A stretch of 63,808 nucleotides of DNA from Candidatus Saccharimonadota bacterium (GCA_024635495.1 JAGXIT010000001.1:1-63808); one strand, 5' to 3'. Shown: positions 39,897 through 50,253, numbered from the stretch's first letter. Translations and numbers: made by a program. Notes: a model not told the origin generated them from the letters alone.

Positions 39897-41387
39897 TTAA
39901 CCCAGATATTGACGAAGGACGACTGCCTTCTTGGAACCGACAATCTTTGAGAGTTCATTTTGAGATGCTGCTTTTACGCCACGAGTACTGCCGAACTCGC
40001 GTATGAGTCGCTTCCTTGTAACCGGACCGATGCCAGGGACCTCGTCGAGTATACTTGCTGTTTGCTGCCTATTTTTAAGTGTAGAGTGATAGGTAACAGC
40101 GAAACGGTGAGACTCATCGCGAATTCGTTGCAGCAGCTTCACTAGGTTTGTATTGTGGGGTAGATTTACCAAGATAAAATCATCCGTCTCCGTAGTGAAG
40201 CCACCGAGTTTATGCAACACATCAATATTAAGGTTTACATTGCTTAAGTCTTTTTTAATAACAATTTGTTCCTCACGCTTGGCGAGCCCGATAAACAGTA
40301 GATCATCCTGCCCCGCTTCATGTCGTGCTCGAATCGCTGCATCCAACTGGCCCTTTCCGCCATCAATCAAAAATAGTGACGGGCGACCCCATTGTTTTAT
40401 GTTTTTCTCAGACAGACGTCTCGAAATAGTTTCATGCATGTTATAGAAATCATCATTGTGCTCTTTACGCGTCTTAAACTTACGATATTCACTTTTGTCA
40501 CTAACACCATTGGTAAATACGACCATACTCGCAACGACATTTGTACCCTGCATGTGCGAAATATCATACCCTTCTATGCGTCGTGGAAATTTGGGTAAGC
40601 TCAAGAGATCAACGAGCTCACTAAGCGCATGATCTTTTGAGATATCTAGGAATTCCTTGTCGCTGAAAATTACATGCTTTCCCAGGCTTTGCAACGAATT
40701 TAGTTGGTTACGAAGTTTTGCGGCTAGTTCAAAGTTTTGCGATTTACTCGCAATTTTCATATCTTTTTCTAGCTCTTTGGCAACTCCAGCTCGCTTACCT
40801 TCAATCACTGATATCAATTTACGCAAGTTTGCTCGGTATTCCTGTAAATTTGTTCGACCTTCTTCCAAGCCTGGATCTAGCCCAAGGTGATAGTGTAGGT
40901 TTGCTCGCTTCTGACCGACAACACGACGAGTCGCGAAGGGAAATACACGCCTCAATAGTTTCAGTGCTTGCCGTACGGCAGCTACCGAAAAATACGGGCC
41001 AAAATATCGTGCACCGTCATCGAGCGGACGTCGTGTGGTCGAAACAGTCGGGTAATCACTATCATAGTCAATTCGTATATAGCTCAGCGCCTTGTCATCT
41101 CTGAGTAGTATATTGAAGCGTGGCATATACCGACGTATCATTTCAGCCTCAAGAAACAATGCTTCTAGCTCGCTCTCTACTACCATCCAATCAGTGTCGA
41201 TAATTTCGGCTACGAGTGCTTCTGTCTTCGGGTCACGTGTGCGTGACTGTTGGAAATATTGGCGTACTCGATTACGAAGCACCGCCGCCTTACCTACATA
41301 GATAATCTCACCGGCAGCATCCTTATGAAAATATACCCCAGGCTCTTTTGGTAATGTAGATAGTTTTTTTTGAAGTGCTTCGGTCAT
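39897..41387 (-). CDS. uvrC: excinuclease ABC subunit C
   Basis: Dual-incision nuclease of nucleotide excision repair. 496 aa, shorter than the usual ~600 but with all domains: GIY-YIG nuclease (GVYFHKDAAGEIIYVGKAAVL), UVR segment (DMKIASKSQNFELAAKLRNQL), the RNase H-like second nuclease (YDISHMQGTNVVASMVVF, LFLIDGGKGQLDAA), and helix-hairpin-helix DNA binding (LDEVPGIGPVTRKRLIREFG). The start is ATG 41387, 6 nt after TACAAT and 4 nt after the trhO stop; a longer reading is rejected. Confidence 0.94.
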   Translation of the reverse strand: MTEALQKKLSTLPKEPGVYFHKDAAGEIIYVGKAAVLRNRVRQYFQQSRTRDPKTEALVAEIIDTDWMVVESELEALFLEAEMIRRYMPRFNILLRDDKALSYIRIDYDSDYPTVSTTRRPLDDGARYFGPYFSVAAVRQALKLLRRVFPFATRRVVGQKRANLHYHLGLDPGLEEGRTNLQEYRANLRKLISVIEGKRAGVAKELEKDMKIASKSQNFELAAKLRNQLNSLQSLGKHVIFSDKEFLDISKDHALSELVDLLSLPKFPRRIEGYDISHMQGTNVVASMVVFTNGVSDKSEYRKFKTRKEHNDDFYNMHETISRRLSEKNIKQWGRPSLFLIDGGKGQLDAAIRARHEAGQDDLLFIGLAKREEQIVIKKDLSNVNLNIDVLHKLGGFTTETDDFILVNLPHNTNLVKLLQRIRDESHRFAVTYHSTLKNRQQTASILDEVPGIGPVTRKRLIREFGSTRGVKAASQNELSKIVGSKKAVVLRQYLG

Positions 41388-41391
41388 GTAG

Positions 41392-42300
41392 TTATTGTAC
41401 AACGGGTGCGATACGCTGCGATGCTTGTAGGCATTCACTCGAATCATATAACTTAGCTGGATCTTGCGTGCACTCGTCACAAATCAGGACAAGATTATTG
41501 CAGCTCGCTAGTGCACAGTTCTCATAATTACTGGTTTTGCCGCCGCAATGTATACATTCACCAATTACTTTTGCATGGTCAGAAAAATCCACACCCATAC
41601 GACTATCAAATACGTACAAATTACCTTCCCAGAGTCCATCGTCGCCGTACTTTTCACCATATTTCACAATACCGCCGTCCATCTGATAAACATCATTAAA
41701 ACCGCGTTGTTTCATCATCGCACTGAGTAACTCACATCGAACACCACCAGTGCAATAAGACACTATTTTTTTATCCTTGAGCTCATCATATTTACCACTA
41801 TCTAGCTCTCGTTTGAAGTCGCGACTTGTACGGGTATCGGGCACAATAGCATTCTTAAAGCGTCCAACTTTTGCCTCATACTGATTACGCCCGTCAAAAA
41901 ATACTACGTCTTCACCATGCTTATCGACAAGCTCATGTAATTGTTCGGGCTTGAGGTGCGTACCGCCACCGACGACACCATTTTCGTCAATTTGAATGTC
42001 ATCATACGTCTCAAAAGCAACCAGCTCTTTCTTGACCTTCACGCTCATACGTGGAAAGTTTTCGCGCCCGCCCTCACTCCACTTGAAAACGGTTTTTTTA
42101 AATCCAGGGAATTGCTTCGTTGATTTGATATAGGCTTTGACATCATCGATATCACCACCGACCGTTCCATTTATTCCCTGAGGGCTCACAAGAATACGAC
42201 CACGCAAGTTCAGACTATCGCAAAGCATCTTCTGCCACAGTTTCATAAGCTCGACGTCTTTGACGGGGGTAAAGTTATAGTACAGTATCACCTTTTGCAT
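41392..42300 (-). CDS. trhO: tRNA uridine(34) 5-hydroxylase, rhodanese family
   Basis: TrhO (YceA) catalyses oxygen-dependent hydroxylation of U34 in some tRNAs. The 302-aa protein has the N-terminal acylphosphatase-like domain (NLRGRILVSPQGINGTVGG), a rhodanese domain with the active Cys in YCTGGVRCE, and a Cys-rich C-terminus (CIHCGGKTSNYENC, CDECTQD) that probably binds zinc. The start is ATG 42300 (MQKVILYYN) because TATAAT ends 7 nt upstream. It shares a tight divergent promoter with the 91-aa gene. Confidence 0.9.
   Translation of the reverse strand: MQKVILYYNFTPVKDVELMKLWQKMLCDSLNLRGRILVSPQGINGTVGGDIDDVKAYIKSTKQFPGFKKTVFKWSEGGRENFPRMSVKVKKELVAFETYDDIQIDENGVVGGGTHLKPEQLHELVDKHGEDVVFFDGRNQYEAKVGRFKNAIVPDTRTSRDFKRELDSGKYDELKDKKIVSYCTGGVRCELLSAMMKQRGFNDVYQMDGGIVKYGEKYGDDGLWEGNLYVFDSRMGVDFSDHAKVIGECIHCGGKTSNYENCALASCNNLVLICDECTQDPAKLYDSSECLQASQRIAPVVQ
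41394..41399 (-). promoter_or_regulatory. -10 element of uvrC
   Basis: TACAAT ends 6 nt before the uvrC ATG, inside the last codons of trhO, giving uvrC its own potential leaderless transcript. Confidence 0.4.
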
Positions 42301-42307
42301 GCACCAT

Positions 42308-42322
42308 ATTATAGCGTACAAT
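42308..42322. promoter_or_regulatory. back-to-back -10 elements of trhO and the 91-aa gene
   Basis: Minus-strand TATAAT (42308-42313) and plus-strand TACAAT (42317-42322) are only 3 bp apart. Their spacing to the two ATGs (7 and 10 nt) fits leaderless transcripts in both directions. RNA polymerase could not occupy both at once. Confidence 0.6.
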
Positions 42323-42332
42323 GCTGGGTATT

Positions 42333-42608
42333 ATGGCACGCGATGATGAATTTGACGGCACTACCTATGTCAGCCACAGCGATGATACTGTAGACTCTGA
42401 TGTTTCAACAGATGCATCTGGTGGCAAAGAAGATACATCCGCCCCAGTTGACCAAGCCAGTATCGAGGCAAGACTTGCCGCACTGGAAGAAGACTTCGCG
42501 CTGTACAAAGAACAAACCGAAAAGAAATTCAGAATCATCGAGAAGATTGCCAAAAAACAAAGCTTGAGCTCCTCCGAACGAATCTTCATGATTCAAGAAG
42601 AAGTCTAA
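42333..42608 (+). CDS. hypothetical acidic coiled-coil protein, 91 aa
   Basis: Not recognised. The N-terminal half is an acidic Asp/Ser/Thr-rich stretch (SHSDDTVDSDVSTDAS); the C-terminal half is a predicted coiled coil (ARLAALEEDFALYKEQTEKKFRIIEKIAKKQS). No membrane segment. The start at MARDDEF is set by the -10 spacing. It ends at a shared terminator facing rplY. Confidence 0.65.
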   Translation: MARDDEFDGTTYVSHSDDTVDSDVSTDASGGKEDTSAPVDQASIEARLAALEEDFALYKEQTEKKFRIIEKIAKKQSLSSSERIFMIQEEV

Positions 42609-42622
42609 AACTGCTTACTATA

Positions 42623-42653
42623 AAAAACCCACTTGTTGTTAGTGGGTTTTTTA
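42623..42653. terminator. bidirectional terminator
   Basis: CCCACT/AGTGGG hairpin with a 7-nt loop, flanked by AAAAAA and TTTTTT, between the convergent 91-aa gene and rplY. Confidence 0.9.
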
Positions 42654-42667
42654 GCGAGACAAAGACC

Positions 42668-43411
42668 TTAGTTCTTTTCTGGGTTACGTCCCTGATCTTT
42701 ACTCTCTTTTTGTTCTTTGCCACCAGGGCTAATTTCATCCTCACTCGTACCGGCTTCTGCACCACTCTCATTCTCTGAGTCGACTTCGGTTTCATCACCT
42801 TCTTCTGCGTCACCGGCTGCGGCTTCATTTGCTGCTGCAAGGGCGCTTGGCTCAAATACGGTTGCAATAGCGTGATTTTCTTCTGTTTCGATAACGACAC
42901 CAGCAGGAACATCTAAATCTACGACTGTGACGCGATCGCCAACGAGAACAAGCTTCTCGGCATCATATAAAAGTTGATCCGGTAAATCCTTCGGCAATGC
43001 TTTAACTTCTACTTCTTCAAGTTGGGCAAGCACAATCAATCCCGAGCGTTCCGCAGGGCTAGCTTCATTACCTTCACTATAACGAGGACCAATAGGTATA
43101 CTTGCAACAACCTTTTGATTTGCCTGTACCGCATTGAACACCACGTGAATTACAGTGTTGAGCTGTGGGTCAATTGCAACGTTCTTGATAAGTGTCGTGT
43201 ATTTTTTCCCACCGATAGAAATCTCAACGGGGTGGTGCCGACCTGCGGCATGAAACGCCTTAGTTACAGCCTGGAAATCAGCCTGAATATGGATAGAGGC
43301 TTTGCCGTGATCATGAATCACAGCTGGCACAATTCCTTCTTTTCGTAATCTTTTTACAGCCTTACCCAGCGTATCGCGGGCAGCCACATCAAGCGTAATT
43401 GTATCTGACAT
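42668..43411 (-). CDS. rplY: 50S ribosomal protein L25/CTC
   Basis: 5S rRNA-binding ribosomal protein of the long CTC type. 247 aa. The N-terminal L25 beta-barrel starts ITLDVAARDTLGKAVKRLRKEGIVPAV; the TL5-like C-terminal domain follows, and the last ~55 residues form a very acidic tail (AAAGDAEEGDETEVDSENESG). AAGGA precedes the chosen ATG at 43411. The acidic tail is an unusual but common extra in long L25 forms. Confidence 0.93.
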   Translation of the reverse strand: MSDTITLDVAARDTLGKAVKRLRKEGIVPAVIHDHGKASIHIQADFQAVTKAFHAAGRHHPVEISIGGKKYTTLIKNVAIDPQLNTVIHVVFNAVQANQKVVASIPIGPRYSEGNEASPAERSGLIVLAQLEEVEVKALPKDLPDQLLYDAEKLVLVGDRVTVVDLDVPAGVVIETEENHAIATVFEPSALAAANEAAAGDAEEGDETEVDSENESGAEAGTSEDEISPGGKEQKESKDQGRNPEKN

Positions 43412-43518
43412 GTATAGTTTCCTTCTCTTATAATCAATCCATAGTGTAGCACATTTTAGCGCCATCGACAAAGATACATAAGCTGCACTAACCACTAGGT
43501 AAGCACCCTCTATTGCGG

Positions 43519-43524
43519 TACAAT
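43519..43524 (+). promoter_or_regulatory. -10 element of the DedA gene
   Basis: TACAAT ends 7 nt before ATG 43532 and only 1 nt before an in-frame ATG at 43526, so it favours the second start. Confidence 0.45.
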
Positions 43525-43531
43525 AATGCCT

Positions 43532-44152
43532 ATGTTTGATGTCACGCATCTCGTCGAGACCGGCGGCTTACTGCTTATTGCCCTGATTATTTTTTCAGAA
43601 TCAGGCATGATGATTGGCCTTTTTTTTCCAGGTGATACACTCTTATTTTCTGCGGGCATTTTGGCTGCGGCCGGCAATCTACCGATTGGACTGACGTTAC
43701 TTGTGATTGCCGGTGCAGCTATTCTCGGAGACAATATCGGCTTTCTGATCGGAAAGCGTCTCGGACCTCGTTTATTCAAAAAAGATAGTGTGATATTCCG
43801 GCACGATTACATCATGAAAGCAGAACGATTTTTTGAAAAATATGGCAGTAAAACAATGTTAGTAGCACACTATATACCCATCGTGCGTTCATTTGCACCC
43901 GTCACCGCTGGCGCCGGCAGCATGAATCACAAACAATTCATATTCTTTGATACTATTGGTGTAATTTCTTGGGTATTGATCGTAACGTTGTCAGGCTACT
44001 ATATCGGCAGCCGCATCCCGGGCATCGAAAAACTTATTGAACCTATTCTCATCGGCATAGTGTTAGTTTTCCTATTACCAACAATCTATCACGCACTCAA
44101 AGATCCAAGAATCCGAACGATCATTCGAAAAAAGATTTCTTTCAAAAAATAA
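43532..44152 (+). CDS. DedA-family membrane protein
   Basis: 206 aa with about five membrane or re-entrant segments. Family motifs are ESGMMIGLFFPGDTLLF, GDNIGFLIGKRLG, FFEKYGSKTMLVAHYIPIVRSFAPVTAGAG and the C-terminal helices. DedA proteins are lipid-carrier flippases or scramblases, some recycling undecaprenyl phosphate for wall synthesis; this role is inferred. It converges with uvrA with an 8-bp gap. Confidence 0.9.
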   Translation: MFDVTHLVETGGLLLIALIIFSESGMMIGLFFPGDTLLFSAGILAAAGNLPIGLTLLVIAGAAILGDNIGFLIGKRLGPRLFKKDSVIFRHDYIMKAERFFEKYGSKTMLVAHYIPIVRSFAPVTAGAGSMNHKQFIFFDTIGVISWVLIVTLSGYYIGSRIPGIEKLIEPILIGIVLVFLLPTIYHALKDPRIRTIIRKKISFKK

Positions 44153-44160
44153 ATCAGAAG

Positions 44161-46974
44161 TTACAGCATTCGTTTGAGATATTGCCCAGTAAATGAGCTG
44201 GCGGTTTTAGCTACTTGCTCTGGCGTGCCTTCAGCGACGATACTACCACCCGCATTACCGCCCCCTGGGCCCATATCTATAAGCCAGTCGGCACACTTAA
44301 TAACGTCCAAGTTATGTTCGATGACTATCATACTATTCCCAGTCTCGACAAGAGCGTGCATGACGCCGAGCAGTTTTTCTACGTCTGCAATATGGAGGCC
44401 GGTGGTGGGTTCGTCAAGAATATAGAGTGTACGGCCTGTTGCACGACGGCTCAGTTCACTCGCAAGCTTGATACGTTGCGCCTCACCACCGCTCAGTGTC
44501 GTTGCTGGCTGACCAAGTGTAATATAGCCAAGCCCAACGTCAACGAGGGTTTGCAGTTTGCGAGCGATAGCAGGTATATTCTCAAAAAACTCAAAAGCTT
44601 GCTCACAGGTCATTTCAAGCACATCAGAAATGGTTTTACCTTTGTAGTGAATATCGAGTGCTTCACGGTTGTAGCGCTTGCCGTGGCACACTTCGCATGG
44701 TACGTAGACATCTGGTAAAAAGTGCATTTCTATCTTGATAATTCCATCCCCTGAACAGTTTTCACAGCGGCCACCCTTCACGTTGAAGCTAAAACGTCCC
44801 GGTGAATAACCACGCAATTTTGCCTCTGGCACACTCGCAAAAAGTTCGCGAATAGGTGTAAAAAGACCAGTATACGTTGCCGGGTTACTGCGCGGCGTAC
44901 GCCCGATCGGCGACTGATCGATGACGATAGCCTTGTCGAGATTATCAATACCTTCTATATCTTCGTGGCGGCCAGGTACCGTATTTGCGCGGTGTAGTCG
45001 TGCTTGGAGCTCTTTGGCTAGAATGTCATTAATCAAGCTCGATTTGCCCGAGCCGCTCACGCCACTCACGACGACAAGCTTGCCGAGCGGTATTTCGACC
45101 GTAATATCTTTGAGATTGTTTTCTTTGGCCCCAACAATGCGGATTTGTTTACTATTACCTTTGCGCCGTTTCTTAGGCACAGCAATTTTCCTGGTACCAC
45201 TCAAATACTGCCCAGTAATACTTGCTGCAACTTTCTCAACCTCCGCAGGTGTACCCTCTGCGACAACATGTCCGCCATGAATACCCGCACCGGGGCCGAT
45301 ATCAAGCAAGTAGTCTGCTGTGCGAATAGTCTCTTCATCATGCTCAACTACTAACACAGTGTTCCCGAGATCTCGCAAGCGTTTAAGCGTTTCTATGAGC
45401 CGGGCATTGTCTCGTTGATGCAGGCCAATACTTGGTTCGTCGAGAACATAGAGCACGCCCATGAGCCCAGAACCAATTTGGGTTGCCAGTCGTATGCGCT
45501 GTGCTTCACCACCACTCAGTGTTTTTGCACCTCGCAAAAGTGTTAAGTAGTTCAAGCCCACATCTACCAAGAATTGCAGTCGTGAGGCTATTTCCTTCAA
45601 CACTAGCTTTGCGATTTTTGTTTCAACTTCGTTGAGCTTAATCTTCTGGAAGTATACGAGCGCATCATCGATAGATAATTCACAGATGTCCATGATCGAT
45701 CTGCCGTTGATCGTTACCGCCAAAACCTCTGGGCGCAACCGCAATCCGCCACAAGCAACACATGGTTTTTGCTGCATGAAACGCTCGATGTCCCGTCGCA
45801 TAAATTCACTTTCTGTTTCTTTATGCCGACGTTCAAGATTTGGCACCACGCCTTCGTAGGTCGTATTGAACGAGCGTCCACCACCGAGAGTGACGCTGTA
45901 CATTTCATCGCCAGTACCATACAAGATTCGCTGCATGTTCTCTGCACTAATGCTGGCAGTTGGCTCATGCAAATCGAACCCATACCTATCAGCTAGTGCT
46001 TGAAGTTTCTTTATGTACCAATTGTCCATATTGATACGGTTATATGGGCGTATAGCACCCTCGGCAATCGTGAGACGCCCATTCGGGATAACAAGCTCAG
46101 GGTCAACGACCTGTCGGCTACCAAGCCCCGTGCAAACAGGACAGGCACCGTGAGGACTATTGAAACTAAAGGTGCGTGGCTCGAGCTCGGGAATACTAAC
46201 ATCTGGATGGTTTGGACAAGCATACATAAGGCTGTAGGTTGATTCTTCTGAGTTATCGGCGTTAAAGATTGTGAGTTTACCCTCTGCAACATCGAGCGCT
46301 TGTTCGACACTCTGGGCTAGTCGTGTCCGCGCATCATCTTCATTGACGAGTCGATCGACGATTATCTGGATATTGTGACGGACGTTTTTATCGAGTTCTG
46401 GGAATTCATCGAGCGCATAGACGACACCATCCACTCGTACGCGAGCGAATCCAGCCCGCATGTATTGCTCGGGGATGTGTTCAAATGCTCCCTTCTTGTC
46501 TACCACGACGGGCGCAAGCACCATCAAGCGGGCGCCCTTAGGTTGCGCCGCGACTTTATCGACGATGTTTGCCGTCGTCTGGCGGACAACCGGTTCACCA
46601 CAAACCGGACAGTGTGGCTGGCCGATACGCGCAAATAACAGACGCAAATAATCATAAATCTCTGTGACAGTAGCAACAGTACTACGAGGGTTACGGCTTG
46701 TTGACTTCTGATCGATTGATATTGCTGGGCTGAGGCCATCTATCTGGTCAACATCTGGCTTTTCCATGAGCCCTAAGAATTGGCGGGCATAAGCACTGAG
46801 TGATTCGACATAGCGCCGTTGCCCTTCTGCATAAATCGTATCAAACGCTAGACTTGATTTGCCGGAACCGCTAAGTCCGGTAATAACGACAAGTTTTTCG
46901 CGAGGAATCGAGACATCAATATTCTTGAGATTATGCTCTCGCGCGCCCTTAACCGTGATCTCATTGTGCTCCAT
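44161..46974 (-). CDS. uvrA: excinuclease ABC subunit A
   Basis: Damage-recognition ATPase of nucleotide excision repair. 937 aa, full length. Two ABC modules: Walker [20 protein letters not shown] and [18 protein letters not shown]; signatures [15 protein letters not shown] and [15 protein letters not shown]. Zinc-binding Cys pairs occur in [26 protein letters not shown] and [15 protein letters not shown] ends 10 nt before the ATG, so it has a leaderless-type start. Confidence 0.97.
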   Translation of the reverse strand: MEHNEITVKGAREHNLKNIDVSIPREKLVVITGLSGSGKSSLAFDTIYAEGQRRYVESLSAYARQFLGLMEKPDVDQIDGLSPAISIDQKSTSRNPRSTVATVTEIYDYLRLLFARIGQPHCPVCGEPVVRQTTANIVDKVAAQPKGARLMVLAPVVVDKKGAFEHIPEQYMRAGFARVRVDGVVYALDEFPELDKNVRHNIQIIVDRLVNEDDARTRLAQSVEQALDVAEGKLTIFNADNSEESTYSLMYACPNHPDVSIPELEPRTFSFNSPHGACPVCTGLGSRQVVDPELVIPNGRLTIAEGAIRPYNRINMDNWYIKKLQALADRYGFDLHEPTASISAENMQRILYGTGDEMYSVTLGGGRSFNTTYEGVVPNLERRHKETESEFMRRDIERFMQQKPCVACGGLRLRPEVLAVTINGRSIMDICELSIDDALVYFQKIKLNEVETKIAKLVLKEIASRLQFLVDVGLNYLTLLRGAKTLSGGEAQRIRLATQIGSGLMGVLYVLDEPSIGLHQRDNARLIETLKRLRDLGNTVLVVEHDEETIRTADYLLDIGPGAGIHGGHVVAEGTPAEVEKVAASITGQYLSGTRKIAVPKKRRKGNSKQIRIVGAKENNLKDITVEIPLGKLVVVSGVSGSGKSSLINDILAKELQARLHRANTVPGRHEDIEGIDNLDKAIVIDQSPIGRTPRSNPATYTGLFTPIRELFASVPEAKLRGYSPGRFSFNVKGGRCENCSGDGIIKIEMHFLPDVYVPCEVCHGKRYNREALDIHYKGKTISDVLEMTCEQAFEFFENIPAIARKLQTLVDVGLGYITLGQPATTLSGGEAQRIKLASELSRRATGRTLYILDEPTTGLHIADVEKLLGVMHALVETGNSMIVIEHNLDVIKCADWLIDMGPGGGNAGGSIVAEGTPEQVAKTASSFTGQYLKRML

Positions 46975-46984
46975 AAGTCGGTAC

Positions 46985-46990
46985 AGTATA
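46985..46990 (-). promoter_or_regulatory. -10 element of uvrA
   Basis: TATACT on the minus strand ends 10 nt before the ATG. Confidence 0.4.
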
Positions 46991-47010
46991 CACTTTCTAT
47001 CTGTTTTTTT

Positions 47011-47919
47011 CTAGGGCGTGTCTAGTGCTAGACTGCCCAAACTCGCCCAGGAGTGCGCAACGCCCAGACTTTCAGTCGGCGCATCACGATAGAGCTTCAC
47101 GTCTATAATTGGGTCGCCAAACATAGCGCCCTCAACTGCAATATCTGCCAATCTAGTACGGACAGTATGCAGTTCTTTTTTTCCTATTGTATTTTTTGCA
47201 CGAGCAATTGTTACGTGTGGCGTCGTAATAAGACCATCTGTATCAAGTCCATCTTCGCCGTATGCCAGTGCGAATGCACCTACTACTAGTCTTCGCTCAG
47301 CTTGAAGTAATGCTAGAGTATTCATATTGCCTGTATACAAATCTGGACGCCAAGAACTGCCGACCGATTCATTCATAGCGCCCGCAAGCGCACCGGTTGT
47401 ATAGCCTCCGTAGTGAGCCTTGTCACCATGCCAGCCAGCAATCTCATATGCGAGCGAGTTGTCTCTACTGCCAAACCTTCCCAACTTGCCTAATGGCACT
47501 TCAAGCGGTGAGCTCGCGCTCCTCTGAAAATCAGTCAGTTGATCTTGTAAGCTCACCGCTAAATTCCAGATATCTTCTGGGTCGGGGTGAATATCCGCTT
47601 TTCGCATATTGTGTATGAGCGCTTTTTGTTCGATTACCTTTATGGAAATATCCTCTGGTTGAGCTGCACTATAAACACGCCCTAGACGTTGTTTCACTTG
47701 TTTTTGACTTGCAGTCCAAGCTTCCTCTTCAGTGCGATACAAGTGTCTGCGAATCGAAAAAGACGGTACGAAATATGATTCGTCCGCCTCTGGATCTTTC
47801 CAATCATCTAACGCTACAACTTTTCCAACTTCTGCGTTGTGGTGCTCTGGCGATAATCTGCCACGAATATGTGGATATTTAATTTGACGAGCCCGACCCA
47901 ATTCAGCATATTTTCCCAT
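47011..47919 (-). CDS. hypothetical protein, possibly 2H phosphoesterase-like
   Basis: 302 aa, soluble. One HxT motif is visible in [10 protein letters not shown] near residue 255, in a beta-strand context typical of the second motif of 2H (LigT-like) RNA phosphoesterases. A convincing first HxT motif was not found, so the assignment is weak. The N-terminus ([22 protein letters not shown]) and the middle are unassigned. AGGAG lies 6 nt before the chosen ATG 47919; a longer reading adds 14 residues without support. Confidence 0.5.
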   Translation of the reverse strand: MGKYAELGRARQIKYPHIRGRLSPEHHNAEVGKVVALDDWKDPEADESYFVPSFSIRRHLYRTEEEAWTASQKQVKQRLGRVYSAAQPEDISIKVIEQKALIHNMRKADIHPDPEDIWNLAVSLQDQLTDFQRSASSPLEVPLGKLGRFGSRDNSLAYEIAGWHGDKAHYGGYTTGALAGAMNESVGSSWRPDLYTGNMNTLALLQAERRLVVGAFALAYGEDGLDTDGLITTPHVTIARAKNTIGKKELHTVRTRLADIAVEGAMFGDPIIDVKLYRDAPTESLGVAHSWASLGSLALDTP

Positions 47920-48018
47920 AAGGTCTCCTGTTTTTGTTATCCCCTTTTCACTCCGTCTCACCCTATAGCTTCAGGGTATCGCAATATTAATGTTTATGTC
48001 AATCTCGCACGCATATAT

Positions 48019-48024
48019 TACAAT
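48019..48024 (+). promoter_or_regulatory. -10 element of the PGPGW-like gene
   Basis: TACAAT ends 9 nt before ATG 48034 and decides that start. Confidence 0.45.
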
Positions 48025-48033
48025 ACCTGCAGT

Positions 48034-48447
48034 ATGAATTTTATTTCGAGAAACGCGAAGCGTATTGGCATCGATGCGGCAGGTTATCTGCTCATTATTT
48101 TAGCTGGCCTTACCGGCTGGCTGCCTGGGCCCGGTGGTATTCCACTCTTCATCGCAGGGCTCGGACTCTTGAGCATCAACAATAAATGGGCGAAGGATTT
48201 ACGAGAGTACGTGCTGGATCACGGTGGAAAAATACTGAAAATTATCTTCCCGAAGCATCAAGTAGCACAGTGGGCGTATGATATTGTGGCCCTGGCGCTT
48301 TTCGCAGTCGCAGCCTATCTTGGCTGGCGCCATGCAGCTATATGGCAGGTTAGCCTGGCTGCAAGCGCATTCATACTCGCTACCTTTGTCTCGCTTATGA
48401 ACCGTGACCGCCTCGCGAGTATGCGGGCTCGCAAAAAGAAAAAATAA
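48034..48447 (+). CDS. PGPGW-like membrane protein, 137 aa
   Basis: Small membrane protein. The LPGPGGIPLFIAGLGLLS segment resembles the PGPGW family of putative transmembrane proteins (the final W replaced by G), with a helix before it, two more helices (about residues 86-120) and a basic C-terminus (RARKKKK). Function unknown for the family. The start is set by the -10 spacing; a much longer open frame upstream overlaps the neighbouring gene and is not believed. Confidence 0.75.
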   Translation: MNFISRNAKRIGIDAAGYLLIILAGLTGWLPGPGGIPLFIAGLGLLSINNKWAKDLREYVLDHGGKILKIIFPKHQVAQWAYDIVALALFAVAAYLGWRHAAIWQVSLAASAFILATFVSLMNRDRLASMRARKKKK

Positions 48448-48544
48448 GCATAAAACTACATAAGCATTATTAGCAATAATATTGTATAGTTATACATTTT
48501 CTGCTAGAATCCAGTTAGAATAGATCGTAACTGGAGTAGTGGTT

Positions 48545-48751
48545 ATGCAGGAAATGATTGTTCTCGGAGAAATACCGGGTACCTCAACTCAACTAAGTTT
48601 TACCGCATGGGCTTTTACAAGCGTAGCGATATTATTGTTCGTCTTGTTTCTACTATTACTTCCAGATATACGACAGGTCATCGACGCGCATCTCGCAAAT
48701 TCACGTGCCAAAAAAGCACTTGAGTTATTGATTCACTATCACACGATATAG
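48545..48751 (+). CDS. small single-pass membrane protein, 68 aa
   Basis: Not recognised. One membrane helix (about residues 21-41, AWAFTSVAILLFVLFLLLLP) with a short outside part and a charged cytoplasmic end (RQVIDAHLANSRAKKALELL). GGAG stands 8 nt before ATG 48545, which favours this start over the GTG two codons earlier. It converges with sbcB with a 3-bp gap. Confidence 0.65.
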   Translation: MQEMIVLGEIPGTSTQLSFTAWAFTSVAILLFVLFLLLLPDIRQVIDAHLANSRAKKALELLIHYHTI

Positions 48752-48754
48752 CAT

Positions 48755-50212
48755 TTATGCGACATCGATTGCCGGCATGATGCTCTCGGCGTAAAGCTTC
48801 AACTCTTCTAGCAGATACTTGGTATCCGAGTCGATTTGTTTTTCGGTTGCGAGCTCATTCAGGCGATGCATATAGCGAGCCAAACGACTGCTCGCCCCAC
48901 CATCCATGAGTACAACATGTCGGTGTTCTTCCCAGACTGCCCTCTCTTCGTCGGTGAGAAACTTGGTATAATTTCGAGCTTTGTATAAAGGCAGCATCGC
49001 TTGCAGGCGCTTATCTTTGAAGTCGTCCGCCAGACCGCTCAATTCTTCCGGTGCAGCAGCACGGACCACTGACATCTTGGTCTTATCACCTGCCGGGAAA
49101 AATCCATCGTATAGTTGACTGTCGACGGATGGTGTTTTGCCAGCTTGCCTGCTAACCTGTTCTTCGTCGAGTATTTCAACTGCTGCTAGCACGTTATTTT
49201 TGAATTCGACCGCTCCTTCGAGTATTGCTTGGTGTTTTTTTAGTTGGTCTAGGTTAATAGCAAGTCTATCTCGTGAAAGCGCATCAAGCACTGAGTATGG
49301 CGCTACAGCAGGACAACGATTGTACTGCATGGTCTTCACGGGAAGACGAGTAGGCGCGTCGGCGTCTTTCGTCCAGCGCCAACGCTCTGCAAGCTCCTCT
49401 GGGGACATCTTGAGAAATTCCGTCGGGTCGTGCCTCAAATCATATACCAAGGCACCCTGTTTCTTCGGATGAGTAGCAAATCTTATAGCAACTGTCGTCT
49501 TTTCTGTCTCTGCGGCGTATTTTCCACTGCTATAGACAAATGGTTCATCCTTTTCGATAAGTGAAGCTGTCTTGTGCTTATCACGATACTCGAGTAGCCA
49601 CGCAAATAGCTTTGGTTGCTTAGTCTGAATCAGTTTCGCGAGTGCGATAAGGGCGCGAACGTCCGCTAGCGCATCGTGAGCACCACTATGTTCGATATCG
49701 TTAGCTTTGGTGAGTTGCTCGAGTCTGTTGCTTGGCTTGCCATCTACGATTGGCCATTTTATACCCTGTGGTCGCAGCGCTCGAGTCATTCTAACTACAT
49801 CGAGTAAGTCCCACTTGCTTCGCCCTTCCTGCCATTGCCACTCATATGCATCATAGAAATTGCGATAGTGCAGGTAGCGCATAAATTCGTCGTCGAAGCG
49901 AATACTATTGAACCCAACAAAAATAGTGCCAGGTTTCACAACTTCATCGTGTAAATAGTGCAAAAATTCAACCTCAGTCAGGCCGTCGGCGATAGTTTGC
50001 TGAGGCGTGATACCGGTTATGAAGATTGCATCCGGTGATGGCAGTATATCCTCACTAAGACGCACCAGTACATTTACTGGTTCGCCTATCGGGTTAAGAT
50101 TCATATCAGTTCGCTGTCCAGCGAACTGCATAATCCGATCCTCGCGCGGGTTCACCCCAGTCGTCTCTAGATCGTACCAGAAGAATGTTTGCTCAGCATC
50201 AACTTTGCCCAT
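48755..50212 (-). CDS. sbcB: exodeoxyribonuclease I
   Basis: Single-strand-specific 3'-5' DNA exonuclease used in recombination and mismatch repair. 485 aa, normal length. The DEDDh nuclease core shows WYDLETTGVNPREDRIMQFA (first acids), FVGFNSIRFDDEFMRY, and HSGAHDALADVRALIALA with the final His and Asp. The SH3-like and helical C-terminal domains follow. TACACT ends 7 nt before the ATG. Confidence 0.92.
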   Translation of the reverse strand: MGKVDAEQTFFWYDLETTGVNPREDRIMQFAGQRTDMNLNPIGEPVNVLVRLSEDILPSPDAIFITGITPQQTIADGLTEVEFLHYLHDEVVKPGTIFVGFNSIRFDDEFMRYLHYRNFYDAYEWQWQEGRSKWDLLDVVRMTRALRPQGIKWPIVDGKPSNRLEQLTKANDIEHSGAHDALADVRALIALAKLIQTKQPKLFAWLLEYRDKHKTASLIEKDEPFVYSSGKYAAETEKTTVAIRFATHPKKQGALVYDLRHDPTEFLKMSPEELAERWRWTKDADAPTRLPVKTMQYNRCPAVAPYSVLDALSRDRLAINLDQLKKHQAILEGAVEFKNNVLAAVEILDEEQVSRQAGKTPSVDSQLYDGFFPAGDKTKMSVVRAAAPEELSGLADDFKDKRLQAMLPLYKARNYTKFLTDEERAVWEEHRHVVLMDGGASSRLARYMHRLNELATEKQIDSDTKYLLEELKLYAESIMPAIDVA

Positions 50213-50219
50213 ATAACTC

Positions 50220-50225
50220 AGTGTA
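50220..50225 (-). promoter_or_regulatory. -10 element of sbcB
   Basis: TACACT on the minus strand ends 7 nt before the ATG. Confidence 0.4.
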
Positions 50226-50253
50226 GCATGTAGGCTCTACTCGCACACGAGCG

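Noticed and set aside
47869-48033. N-terminal extension of the PGPGW-like gene
   Set aside because: It overlaps the start of the opposite gene, and the -10 element TACAAT sits inside it just before the better ATG.
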